From Devosia sp. (GTDB taxonomy: Bacteria; Pseudomonadota; Alphaproteobacteria; Rhizobiales; Devosiaceae), in NCBI RefSeq assembly GCF_028290625.1, contig NZ_JAQGJM010000037.1, positions 1-64,000 of the forward strand: a stretch of DNA of 64,000 bases. The letters run 5' to 3'. Positions 35,263-43,587 of this stretch are shown here, piece after piece. Below the pieces are notes generated by a model. It did no database searches. It saw only the letters and a program-made list of their open reading frames with translations, and was not told the DNA's origin. The number at the start of each line of letters is the position of its first letter. Position 1 is the stretch's first letter. The position numbers and the translations under genes were made by a program.

Positions 35263-35985
35263 TCAGCGCCGCAAGGCGCGTTTCAGCTCGGCGACAATCT
35301 CGGCGCTGGTCTCCCTGCCGGTCGGATCGGCAAAACCCAGCCGTACCGCCGCAGCATCTGCGGCGCGAGCCGGGCCGGAACAGGAGGCATGAACCTGGGT
35401 TAGCGGCAGTCGGTCCAGCAGCGCACCGACATTGGTCGGACGCACGCCCGAGCCGGCCATGATGGAGATCCGGCCTGCAGCGCGCTCGATCATCGCTGCA
35501 ATGGTGTCCATGCCCTCGACGGCATGACGCGCTCCGCCCGAGGTCAAAATCCTCTCAAAACCCAGATCGGCGGCGAGGTCCACGGCCAGGTCAAAGTCGG
35601 GAACGAGATCGATGGCGCGATGCAAAGTGGTGCCGAGGCCAGCGGCATGCGTGATGAGCTCTCGCAGTGCAGTCTCGTCCAACGCCCCGCCCGGCCTGCT
35701 GGCCCCGAGCACCACACCCGCAAGTCCGGCCTCGCGGATGATATCAATCTCGGCACGCATGACATCGACATCGGCCTGCCCGAAGATGAAATCGCCGGGC
35801 CTCGGCCGCACCATGGCGTAGACGGGGATCGGTGCCAGCGCCGCCTGCCGGATCAACCCGGGTGATGGGGTGAGGCCGCCAAGCTCCAATGCAGAGCACA
35901 GCTCGATCCGGTCCGCTCCACCCACGATAGCCGCCGCCAGTCCCTCGGCACTGTCGACGCAGATTTCCAGCAGGATGTCAGTCAT
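35263..35985 (-). CDS. cutC: CutC family TIM-barrel protein
   Basis: A 240-residue PF03932 protein. Recognisable segments are LEICVDSAEGLAAAIVGGADRIELCSALELGGLTPS (cited by its parts: EICVDS, GGADRIELCS, GGLTPS), MVRPRPGDF, and ILTSGGARHAVEG. CutC was named for copper homeostasis in E. coli, but its role in copper has been questioned and homologues often sit with sugar genes. Here it overlaps the ROK kinase gene by 8 nt, which favours a carbohydrate-related job, as inference. Confidence 0.9.
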   Translation of the reverse strand: MTDILLEICVDSAEGLAAAIVGGADRIELCSALELGGLTPSPGLIRQAALAPIPVYAMVRPRPGDFIFGQADVDVMRAEIDIIREAGLAGVVLGASRPGGALDETALRELITHAAGLGTTLHRAIDLVPDFDLAVDLAADLGFERILTSGGARHAVEGMDTIAAMIERAAGRISIMAGSGVRPTNVGALLDRLPLTQVHASCSGPARAADAAAVRLGFADPTGRETSAEIVAELKRALRR

Positions 35986-36886
35986 GATGTGCCCCCAGGC
36001 CCAGGATAGCCGCGCCGATCAGGCCGGGTTCGACCTTACATTGCCCCACGACCAGCAGCGGCTCATCGGTGCGGCGCAGGATGCGCTGGCGCACCGTGCG
36101 ATCCAGCAGTTCGATCAGCGCCGGGGCGTTGGCGAGACCACCGCCAACCGGCACGATAGAGGCGCCAACGACATTGATCACCAGCGCCAGCGGCGAGGCC
36201 ACGAGATCGACCCACACATCGACAGTCCGCGCCGCCGCCACATCCCCAGTCTGCCAGGCCGCGATGATATCGGTACTGCTAGCAGCTATGCCGTGGATAT
36301 GCTGATGCAGCCGCTCGATGCCGCGCGCTGCGCCGATGGTATCGACGCAGCCGACCTGACCACAGCCGCAGGGGAACCGCGGAACGGCAATGGGCGGCGT
36401 GCCGGCGCTGGTTGCCGTCGCCGGCCCATGGCCCCATTCGCCTGCAAAACCGCCCGCGCCGTTGACGATCTTTCCGTCCACCACCAGACCGCCGCCCACG
36501 CCAGTGCCCAGGATTACCCCGAAGACGATGGCATGGCCGCGCCCTGCCCCCGCGCCAGCCTCAGCTAGCGCAAAGCAGTCGGCATCATTGGCAACGAGAA
36601 CGGGCTTGCCCAGTTGCGCCGATAGGTCGGCGGCCAGCGCCCGCCCATCAATGCAGGGAATATTGGCCACCTTGATGCGGCCATCGCGCGGATCGACCAC
36701 GCCGGTGATCGAGATCGACACGGCCCTGGCGTCCGGCGCCTGCGCCACCACTGCGGCGATGGCGGCGTCAAAGGCGGCCCGATCATCGAGTGGCGTGACG
36801 ATGCGCTCGAGCGGCGTGATGGCGTCCGGGCTAGTGGCGATGGCGCCCTTGATAGCCGAGCCGCCAATATCGATGCAGATGATCAT
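35978..36886 (-). CDS. ROK family sugar kinase (N-acetylglucosamine kinase type)
   Basis: A 302-residue kinase of the ROK family. The phosphate-binding DIGGSAIKGAI is at residues 5-15, the catalytic Asp is in NDADCFALAEA near 101, VILGTGVGGGLVVDGK follows, and the zinc motif reads CGCGQVGCVDT with Asp where family members usually have Glu. ROK kinases phosphorylate GlcNAc, ManNAc, glucose or fructose; the substrate is not readable, but the glycosylasparaginase-like hydrolase nearby suggests GlcNAc. It is divergent from the LacI gene and overlaps cutC. Confidence 0.88.
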   Translation of the reverse strand: MIICIDIGGSAIKGAIATSPDAITPLERIVTPLDDRAAFDAAIAAVVAQAPDARAVSISITGVVDPRDGRIKVANIPCIDGRALAADLSAQLGKPVLVANDADCFALAEAGAGAGRGHAIVFGVILGTGVGGGLVVDGKIVNGAGGFAGEWGHGPATATSAGTPPIAVPRFPCGCGQVGCVDTIGAARGIERLHQHIHGIAASSTDIIAAWQTGDVAAARTVDVWVDLVASPLALVINVVGASIVPVGGGLANAPALIELLDRTVRQRILRRTDEPLLVVGQCKVEPGLIGAAILGLGAHHD

Positions 36887-37029
36887 GCTGGCCTATAGTT
36901 TCCGAGGATAGTGCTGGCGAAACAAGCGCGTAGACGATTGCCGATTCGAACAGACATGATAGTGGAAGGATTGTCGCCGGTGATCGACGAAATCCGCTGG
37001 TGAAAACGGAAAACAGGGACGCATCGCCT

Positions 37030-38031
37030 ATGGCCGAAGACAACGGACGCCCGGCCGCCCCGACAATTTCCGATGTGGCGCAGCTTGCCGGGGTCTCCCG
37101 CGCCGTGGCGTCGCGCGCGCTCTCGACCGAGAAGCGCCCGGTTTCGGCCGACAAGCGCGAGCGCGTCATCAAGGCCGCCGAGGCTTTGGGCTACAAGCCC
37201 AACTTGCTCGCCCAGAGCCTGACCAAGAAGACCGTCAACCTGGTGGCAGTGGTGGTCAACCATATCCACGACCTGTCCGATCTGGACCTGTTCGATCTGC
37301 TGCTCGACGCGATCCAGTCGACCGGTAAGCAGGTGATCCTGATCCGCGTCGGATCGGTGGGCCGCGTCGAGGAATTTTTGCGCAATGGCGTGGCCTATCA
37401 CGTCGATGCCGCGCTGGTGTTCTCCGATTTCGCCGACGCCCCCACCGTGCGCCGCATGTTCCGCTCCGACCACGTCGTGATGCTGAACGGCCGCCACGAT
37501 GCCCTGTCGCCCGCGGTAATCGCCGATCATGCCAGCGGCATCGGCCAAGCCGTCGCCGACGCGGCCGCCAAGGGCGTGCGCACGGCCGTGCTGGTCACCG
37601 GCCGCAATTCGTCGCTGGTGGAACTGGCCCGCACGCAGGCCTACAAGGCGGCGCTGGCGCAAAGCGGGATCGATCTGGTCCGCGAGATACAGGGCGACTA
37701 CTCCTATGCCAGCGGGCTTGCCGCTGCCGCCGAAATCAAGCGCCACGACCTGCCCGATGCGGTGTTCTGCTCGTCGGACGCGATGGCGATGGGCGTCTTA
37801 GACGCCTGCCGGGATGACTTTCCGCTGAACAGACCCAAGCGGTTCCGGCTCTATGGGTTCGACAACCTGTCACTGACCGATTTCGGGGCCTATCCGATTG
37901 CCTCGATCGGCTACGACAAGGCGGTCTATGTGGATCAGGTGGTGCGGTTCCTGGTCGATCCGCAGCGCTTCCAGCCGGGTGACAAGCCAGTCCTCGTGCC
38001 CACCACTTTCGTGCCGCGCGCTACGGCGTGA
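37030..38031 (+). CDS. LacI-family transcriptional regulator
   Basis: A 333-residue regulator: HTH at about residues 11-35 (PTISDVAQLAGVSRAVASRAL), hinge helix (NLLAQSLTKK), and a periplasmic-binding-protein-like effector domain of type VARGE (ends FVPRAT). I use the ATG at 37030 with an AGGGA before it; a GTG at 37000 is also possible. A candidate operator of LacI type lies in the promoter of the ABC transporter operon 3.9 kb downstream, and a half-site TGAAAACG (37001-37008) precedes this gene, so it probably controls both. The effector is likely a sugar or sugar conjugate. Confidence 0.9.
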   Translation: MAEDNGRPAAPTISDVAQLAGVSRAVASRALSTEKRPVSADKRERVIKAAEALGYKPNLLAQSLTKKTVNLVAVVVNHIHDLSDLDLFDLLLDAIQSTGKQVILIRVGSVGRVEEFLRNGVAYHVDAALVFSDFADAPTVRRMFRSDHVVMLNGRHDALSPAVIADHASGIGQAVADAAAKGVRTAVLVTGRNSSLVELARTQAYKAALAQSGIDLVREIQGDYSYASGLAAAAEIKRHDLPDAVFCSSDAMAMGVLDACRDDFPLNRPKRFRLYGFDNLSLTDFGAYPIASIGYDKAVYVDQVVRFLVDPQRFQPGDKPVLVPTTFVPRATA

Positions 38032-38033
38032 AG

Positions 38034-38064
38034 CAAAACCCCGGACCACTTGGTGATCCGGGGG
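38034..38064 (-). terminator. Rho-independent terminator of the ABC transporter operon
   Basis: On the minus strand, after the stop of the binding protein gene, CCCCGGA pairs with TCCGGGG (38039-38045 with 38057-38063) with further partial pairing in the loop, followed by TTTTGCTT. This is a good intrinsic terminator. On the plus strand it may also help to end the LacI transcript. Confidence 0.75.
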
Positions 38065-38074
38065 TGCAGTCAGC

Positions 38075-38866
38075 TTACCAGAGCGGGGTCAGGGCCGGTG
38101 GGTTGGCCTTTTCGCCCCACCACTTCTTGTAGTTGACGTCGTAAGCGCCCGACTGGATGTAGTCGGAGACGAACATGTCGATCCAGCGCACGAATTCCGG
38201 ATCACCCTTGGCGACCGCGATGCCGATCGGGTCGTTGGAATAGAGGCCCGGCAGCGTCACCAGGTTTTCATTGGTGGTGGCGAGGTAGTCGAGCAAGGAA
38301 GAATCTTCGATCGCCGCGTCAGCACGCTTCTGCTGCAGCAGCAGCACGCCGTCGGGGGAGAAATTGTCGGTATAGACCAATTCGGCATCCGGCACGGCCT
38401 TCTTCAGGAAAGCTTCGCCAGTCGTGCCGCGACCGACCACGACCTTCTTGCCGGCAAGGCCTTCAAGCGTGGTGATGCCGGCGTCCTTCTGCACGATGAT
38501 GCGCAGGCCAGCCCGGTTGTAGGGGATGGAGAAGTTGATGGACTTGGCGCGTTCCAGCGTTGCCGAGGTGTTGGCGACGACGATATCGAGCTGGCCGGCG
38601 ACCAGCATGGAAACGCGGGCATCGCCCGAAACGTCGGTGAATTCCACCGGCACGCCGAGCTTTTCGGCCAGCATGGTGGCGACGTCGACGTCATAGCCAA
38701 CGGGGTTGTTCTGGGCATCGCGGAAGCCGATCGGCTCGCCGCCGAGCGACACGCCGATGCGCACGACGCCACGGCTCTTGATATCGTCGATCATGCCGGC
38801 AGTTGCCGGAAGGACCGTACCGGCGACCAGCGCCAGCGCAGCCAGGGTAGTCAGAATACGCTTCAT
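38075..38866 (-). CDS. Amino-acid-type ABC transporter substrate-binding protein (family 3)
   Basis: A 263-residue periplasmic binding protein with a signal peptide (cleaved after ATA near 23) and SBP_bac_3 features: RIGVSLGGEPIGFRDAQNN, GYDVDVATMLAEKLGV, and FSIPYNRAGLRIIVQ. Such proteins bind polar amino acids, opines or small conjugates. It is the last gene of the operon, behind two permeases, an ATPase and the hydrolase, and is followed by a terminator. Confidence 0.93.
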   Translation of the reverse strand: MKRILTTLAALALVAGTVLPATAGMIDDIKSRGVVRIGVSLGGEPIGFRDAQNNPVGYDVDVATMLAEKLGVPVEFTDVSGDARVSMLVAGQLDIVVANTSATLERAKSINFSIPYNRAGLRIIVQKDAGITTLEGLAGKKVVVGRGTTGEAFLKKAVPDAELVYTDNFSPDGVLLLQQKRADAAIEDSSLLDYLATTNENLVTLPGLYSNDPIGIAVAKGDPEFVRWIDMFVSDYIQSGAYDVNYKKWWGEKANPPALTPLW

Positions 38867-38879
38867 TTTTAGTTCTCCC

Positions 38880-39803
38880 TTAGAGTGATGATTTCTCGGC
38901 CGTCCGGCGTTCCGGCGCGGCCATTTTCGGCTCCCAGTACCAGTAGAAGATGTCGTCCTGGCATCTGAAGTTCACGACCCTGTGGTTGCCGGCGGCGTCG
39001 ATCGCGTGGATCACGACCCCCGCCAGGAACCCGGTGGTCAATTCGGCAAGTTCCTCGACTGCCAGCTTGATGGCGTCGTCCAGCGAGCGGCCCAGCTTCA
39101 TGGCCAGCACGATGGTGCGCGACGTCGAGCAGCGCATGGTCATTTCGCCCGTATGGGTGCAGGCGGCCGCGCCGTAGCGGCTATCGGCATAAAAACCGGC
39201 GCCCGGAATGGGCGAGTCCCCCAGGCGGCCGGGGTATTTCCAGGCCCAGCCGGAGGTCGAGGTGGCGACCGAAATGGTATCGGTCAAGTCCGAAGACAGG
39301 AACACGGTGGTGTCGCGGACGCGTTCCGGGTCGGTGATGTGACGGCTGAGCGGCGCCAGCGGAATATTGGGGAAGGCGAGCAACTCTTCGGCCGTCAGCT
39401 CCTTGAGCAGCCGATCCCACCAGACGCGCTTGCTATCCTCGTAGAGCGTCTCATCGATCTTGAAACCGATTTCAGTAGCAAAGCGGCGCGCGCCGTCGCC
39501 GGTCAGCATCACATGAGGCAGGCGCTTCATGATTTCCAGCGCCAGCGCCGAGACCGGCAGCGTGTCCGGTACCGCGCCGACGCTGCCGACTTCGCGGGTG
39601 GTGCCGTTCATGACGCCGGCATCGAATTCCATCTTGCCCAGCATATTGGGCCAGCCCCCAAAGCCGACGGAACGGACGCGGACGTCGCGCTCGACATAGC
39701 CCATGCCGGCGACCATGGCTTCAAGGCCCGGTGCGCCGTCCTTGAGCATGGCGATGGCGGTGTCGAAGCCCGGATAGGCCTCGACATTGGCGAGGAGCTG
39801 CAT
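38880..39803 (-). CDS. Glycosylasparaginase/isoaspartyl peptidase-like Ntn hydrolase
   Basis: A 307-residue protein of the N4-(beta-N-acetylglucosaminyl)-L-asparaginase family. The precursor autocleaves before a catalytic Thr. Aligned by eye on the family block DT-x(15)-TST-x-G, the nucleophile is probably T165 in RDTTVFLSS; the following TSTSGWAWKYPGRLGDSPIPG (cited by its parts TSTSGW, PGRLGDSPIPG) and AGFYAD are conserved, as is ACTHTGE. GPGRL-type residues match glycosylasparaginases, which split GlcNAc-Asn. A plain asparaginase or isoAsp-peptidase is also possible. There is no signal peptide, so it acts inside the cell after import. Confidence 0.85.
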   Translation of the reverse strand: MQLLANVEAYPGFDTAIAMLKDGAPGLEAMVAGMGYVERDVRVRSVGFGGWPNMLGKMEFDAGVMNGTTREVGSVGAVPDTLPVSALALEIMKRLPHVMLTGDGARRFATEIGFKIDETLYEDSKRVWWDRLLKELTAEELLAFPNIPLAPLSRHITDPERVRDTTVFLSSDLTDTISVATSTSGWAWKYPGRLGDSPIPGAGFYADSRYGAAACTHTGEMTMRCSTSRTIVLAMKLGRSLDDAIKLAVEELAELTTGFLAGVVIHAIDAAGNHRVVNFRCQDDIFYWYWEPKMAAPERRTAEKSSL

Positions 39804-39806
39804 GGT

Positions 39807-40541
39807 CTAGTCTTTCCGCATCTTGGAGAGGAACTGCGCGATGCGCGGATTGGCGAGACCGCCATCGGCGGCAAAGAACTGCTCGGTGGGCAAATCGACC
39901 ACCAGCCGGCCCTTTTCGAGGAACACCACGCGCGAGGAAATGGTGCGGGCGAACTCGATCTCATGGGTGACGAACACCATGGTGGTGCCCTCCTTGGCGA
40001 GCTTGGCCAGGATGTCGAGTACGTCGGCGGTCATTTCGGGATCGAGCGCAGAGGTGACTTCGTCCAGCAGCAGATAGCGCGGCTTCATCGCCAAGGCCCG
40101 GCAGATGCCGACGCGTTGGCGCTGGCCGCCCGAAAGCTGGCTGGGAAACGCATCGGCGCGATCGGCCAGACCAACCGAAGCCAGCAGCGCCCTACCCTCG
40201 GCCTCGGCTTCCGCCTTGGGGCGCTTGAGCACTTCGACGGGTGCCAGCGTGACGTTCTGCAGCGCCGTCATATGCGGATAGAGATTGAACATCTGGAACA
40301 CGGTGCCGCTGCGCTTGCGCGCTTCGGCCAGTTCCCTGGGCTTGCTCACGTCGAAATCGTCGACCGTGATGGAGCCACCATCGAGCCGTTCCAGCCCGTT
40401 GATGCAGCGGATCAAGGTCGACTTGCCCGAGCCCGACGAGCCGAGGATCGACACCACCTCCCCCGGCGCAACAGTGAGATCGACGCCGTCGAGCACCGTG
40501 ACGCTGCCAAAAACCTTGCGGACCGATTGTGCCTTGATCAT
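39807..40541 (-). CDS. Polar amino acid ABC transporter ATPase (GlnQ-like)
   Basis: A 244-residue ATPase of the amino-acid uptake (PAAT) family: Walker A GSSGSGKST near 34, Q-loop FQMFNLYPHMTALQN, signature LSGGQRQRV, Walker B YLLLDEVTSALDPE and the H-loop THEIEF. The stretch after the Q-loop is standard for GlnQ/HisP. It lies 3 nt after the preceding permease gene and 3 nt before the hydrolase gene. Confidence 0.94.
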   Translation of the reverse strand: MIKAQSVRKVFGSVTVLDGVDLTVAPGEVVSILGSSGSGKSTLIRCINGLERLDGGSITVDDFDVSKPRELAEARKRSGTVFQMFNLYPHMTALQNVTLAPVEVLKRPKAEAEAEGRALLASVGLADRADAFPSQLSGGQRQRVGICRALAMKPRYLLLDEVTSALDPEMTADVLDILAKLAKEGTTMVFVTHEIEFARTISSRVVFLEKGRLVVDLPTEQFFAADGGLANPRIAQFLSKMRKD

Positions 40542-40544
40542 GGA

Positions 40545-41216
40545 TCAGAGACCTTTCCAGGCGGTATGGGCCCGCAGGCGCCGTTCCAGGGTTGCGCCGG
40601 CAAAGGCGATGAGCTTGGCCGCCAGATAGTACAGCACCCCGACCACGGCCCAGACGATGAAGGGCTTGAGCGTGCGCAGGTTGAGGATATTGCCGATCTT
40701 GGTCAGGTCCATCACGCCGATCACCGAGATCAAGGACGTGACCTGCAACTGGTTGACCAGCAGCCCCGTTAGCGGCCCGATGGCGAAGGCCATAGCCTGC
40801 GGCGCGATGATGTGGCGCAGCACCTGCCACTTGGTCAGCCCAAAGGCGCGGGCCGCCTCGATCTGGTCGCGACCGATGCTCTCGATGGCCGAGACTGCGA
40901 TGACATAGACGAAGGCGGCGGTATTGCCCGACAGCGTGATGACGGCGGCTTCCACAGGGCCCAGATTGATATGGAAAAAGGCCGGAAAGCCGAAGAACAC
41001 TAGGAAGAGTTGCACCAGCACCGGCGAATTCTTCAGCAGTTCGGCCACGAAGGTGATGACCTGCGCCAACACCGGCACGCGATAGAACCGTACCACGGCC
41101 CAGAGCGTGCCGATCAGCAGCCCGATCACCGTGGTGGCAAGGAACAACCCAACCGACACGCCTAGGCCCTGAGCCAAGAGGACGATATCGAAGGGGGTAA
41201 ATTCGGTATAGCGCAT
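40545..41216 (-). CDS. Polar amino acid ABC transporter permease, second subunit
   Basis: A 223-residue PAAT permease of five to six helices. The EAA loop reads EAARAFGLTKWQVLRHIIAPQA, and LLKNSPVLVQLFLVFFG is the family block that precedes it. The start overlaps the stop of the first permease by one base (TGATG). Ends with a basic Arg-rich tail. Confidence 0.93.
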   Translation of the reverse strand: MRYTEFTPFDIVLLAQGLGVSVGLFLATTVIGLLIGTLWAVVRFYRVPVLAQVITFVAELLKNSPVLVQLFLVFFGFPAFFHINLGPVEAAVITLSGNTAAFVYVIAVSAIESIGRDQIEAARAFGLTKWQVLRHIIAPQAMAFAIGPLTGLLVNQLQVTSLISVIGVMDLTKIGNILNLRTLKPFIVWAVVGVLYYLAAKLIAFAGATLERRLRAHTAWKGL

Positions 41217-41887
41217 CAGCGAACCGCCTCCCCGAGATCGCGGTTCAGCCGGCGATGCAGCGCCGCGATCAGCAGCGACACCAGATAGGTCAGCGTGGCG
41301 TAGGCGATCAGCAGCACGACATAGACCTCGAACGGCTTGAACGTATCGGACGCGACTATCTTGGCGGTGCCGGTCAGCTCATTGAGCGTGATGGTCGACA
41401 GAATTGAGGAGGTCAGGATCAGGTTGATGAACACCGACCCCATCGGCCGCACCGAGGTGCGCAGCGCGACAGGCAACACGATCTTGGTGAAGGTCTTGCG
41501 CTTGGAGAGGCCGCTGACTTGGGCGGCTTCGATAATCCCCGGCTCGATAGCCAGAATGCCCGAGCGGATCACGTCGGAGGTGAACGCCCCGCCGGCAATC
41601 GACAGGGCCACGACGCCGGTGGTGAAGGCATCGATATAGATGCCGATCTCCGGCAGGCCGTAGTAAAAGAAGAACAGTTGCACGATGAACGGCACGTTGC
41701 GGAACAGGTCGGCATAGATCGAGGCCGCCCGGCGCAGCAGGCTATTGGCGGACGTGCGCGCCACCGCCATGAGCGCGCCGACGATCAGGCTGCCGAGCAA
41801 AGCCAGCACGCAGACCTGCGCCGTCAACAGCGCGCCTTCCAGCATAAACGGCAGATATGGGACGAGCAGCGAGAGGTCTATCCGCAT
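41216..41887 (-). CDS. Polar amino acid ABC transporter permease, first subunit
   Basis: A 223-residue PAAT permease and first gene of the operon. Family blocks are YADLFRNVPFIVQLFFFYYG and the EAA loop EAAQVSGLSKRKTFTKIVLP. It ends with a basic Arg tail. The start codon is 15 nt downstream of a LacI-type operator. Confidence 0.93.
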   Translation of the reverse strand: MRIDLSLLVPYLPFMLEGALLTAQVCVLALLGSLIVGALMAVARTSANSLLRRAASIYADLFRNVPFIVQLFFFYYGLPEIGIYIDAFTTGVVALSIAGGAFTSDVIRSGILAIEPGIIEAAQVSGLSKRKTFTKIVLPVALRTSVRPMGSVFINLILTSSILSTITLNELTGTAKIVASDTFKPFEVYVVLLIAYATLTYLVSLLIAALHRRLNRDLGEAVR

Positions 41888-41901
41888 GCGCTTTCACACT
41901 A

Positions 41902-41943
41902 TGAAATCGGTTTCACTTTTGCCGCCACCAGCGGATTTGTCAA
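41902..41943 (-). promoter_or_regulatory. Promoter and LacI-type operator of the ABC/hydrolase operon
   Basis: On the minus strand a perfect -35 TTGACA (41938-41943) is followed at 17 nt by a weak -10 (AAAAGT, 41915-41920), and immediately by TGAAACCGATTTCA (41902-41915, written here on the minus strand). This is a 14-mer palindrome with a central CG and one mismatched pair, typical of LacI-family operators. It overlaps the -10 and start-site region, where a bound repressor would block transcription. The LacI gene at 37.0 kb is the natural candidate regulator. Confidence 0.55.
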
Positions 41944-42034
41944 GCCGCATAGGCAGAATTTCCTCATGCTCAATTGTTGGGCACGGACGGCGCTGCAACG
42001 ATTTGAAATTGAGAATACGGGACGCGTGCTTAGC

Positions 42035-43444
42035 CTAAAGCGCGTTATCGCGAACCTTACGTGACAGAAAGGTTAGCATCAGGATGCGCATATCGAACCA
42101 CAGCGACCAGTGTTCGACATAATAGAGATCGTGCAGGGTGCGGCCTTCGATTTTTTCCTGCGTCGAGGTATCGCCCCGGAAGCCATTGACCTGCGCCCAG
42201 CCGGTAATACCCGGTTTGATGCGCTGGCGTTGCGCATAACGTTCGAACCGCAGGGCCAGTTCGGCATCATGCGAGATGGCATGCGGGCGGGGGCCTACGA
42301 GGCTCATATTGCCGAGCAGGACGTTCATCAATTGCGGCAATTCGTCGATGCTGGTGCGGCGTAGCACGGCGCCGATCGTGGTGATGCGCGGATCGTCCGG
42401 CACGGCCTGTTGCATCGAGCGGCCATCCTCCATGACGCTCATCGAGCGGAATTTGTAGATCTGGAAACTCTTGCCGTTGAAGCCGCGACGCTCCTGCAGG
42501 AACAATACCGGGCCGCGGCTATCGAGCTTGATCCACACCGCCACGATCAGGAACAGCGGCGACAGCAACAGCAGCCCGAAGCTCGCCCCGACAACGTCGA
42601 AAGTCCGCTTCAGCAGGCGACCGGTATCGCCGATCGGCTTGGCCAGGACACGGCCCGGCTGGGTGGCTCCCACTGGCAGCAGGTCGACCAGCATCTGGCG
42701 TTCAGTGCTGCCGGCCGGCGACAGCATGACGTTCAGCGCATAGGAGCGGAACGGCGCCACCAGCGCGTTGAACGCCTTGGCGTCATCGTGCATGCTGACC
42801 AGCAGCACGGTATCGCAACGGTACTCGACACATTCGCGGGCGAACGCCGCGGTCTGCGCTTGCGATAAACTGGCGGACCCGGCGTCATCCAGGGTGAGCG
42901 TGCGCACCACCTGGGCCCCCTGGCGCCACACTTCGACATTCTGGCCGAACTGGGCCAGATCGAACGCGCGCCCGACCAGCGCGACGCGCTCGATCTGCAA
43001 CCGGCCCGCATGCATCAGCGTCGAGCTGATTCCCAGGAAGGCCAGTCGCGCCGCGACCAGCCCCAATCCGGCGGCCACCGGCATGGCCCATCCGCCGTCG
43101 AGGGTGTAGCCACCCGACAGCAGCAGCACGCCGAGTAGCACGACGACGCCGACCATCCAGATCAAGACCGAGCGCAGCATCATCGGGCGCCGGGTTGCTA
43201 GTGAGCGCAAGAACTGCGCCGAGGCCAGCGCGCAACTCACGCCGTAAGCGCTGCCGACCAGCACGGTCAAGATGAAGCTTTGCGGGGATTCGGGACGGGC
43301 GCGGGCTGAGAGCAGCACCAACAGTATGGCCAGCACGCCTTCGACGAAGCCGACCGCGTAGCCAAAATAGGTCCGGCTGGGAATCCGGTAGCGACGCCGC
43401 TTCCGGGCCTCCACTGGCCAATGGTGCAAACTGTCCTGGGTCAT
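42035..43444 (-). CDS. Polyprenyl glycosylphosphotransferase starting exopolysaccharide synthesis (WcaJ/ExoY-like)
   Basis: This enzyme transfers a sugar 1-phosphate, usually glucose or galactose, from a UDP-sugar to undecaprenyl phosphate, the first step of repeat-unit assembly. The 469-residue protein has four N-terminal helices, a Rossmann-like central region and the PGPT domain: RTFDVVGASFGLLLLSPL (membrane hairpin), QERRGFNGKSFQIYKFRSM, RRTSIDELPQLMNVLLGNMSLVGPRP (cited as IDELPQL and MSLVGPRP), and KPGITGWAQVNG. The start ATG at 43444 follows AGGCGG. It marks the left border of the locus. Confidence 0.94.
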   Translation of the reverse strand: MTQDSLHHWPVEARKRRRYRIPSRTYFGYAVGFVEGVLAILLVLLSARARPESPQSFILTVLVGSAYGVSCALASAQFLRSLATRRPMMLRSVLIWMVGVVVLLGVLLLSGGYTLDGGWAMPVAAGLGLVAARLAFLGISSTLMHAGRLQIERVALVGRAFDLAQFGQNVEVWRQGAQVVRTLTLDDAGSASLSQAQTAAFARECVEYRCDTVLLVSMHDDAKAFNALVAPFRSYALNVMLSPAGSTERQMLVDLLPVGATQPGRVLAKPIGDTGRLLKRTFDVVGASFGLLLLSPLFLIVAVWIKLDSRGPVLFLQERRGFNGKSFQIYKFRSMSVMEDGRSMQQAVPDDPRITTIGAVLRRTSIDELPQLMNVLLGNMSLVGPRPHAISHDAELALRFERYAQRQRIKPGITGWAQVNGFRGDTSTQEKIEGRTLHDLYYVEHWSLWFDMRILMLTFLSRKVRDNAL

Positions 43445-43587
43445 TGCCGCCTGCCGCACGTCGAAAGCGCTACCGCTCCACAATGGCCTTGGCGGTCCAC
43501 GGCAGCTTTCTTCAGAGCAGGATTTAGCATCGATTCACCACGGTGCGACGCGCTAACTCGCACTGGGGTTAACTGCTAAAATGCCAC

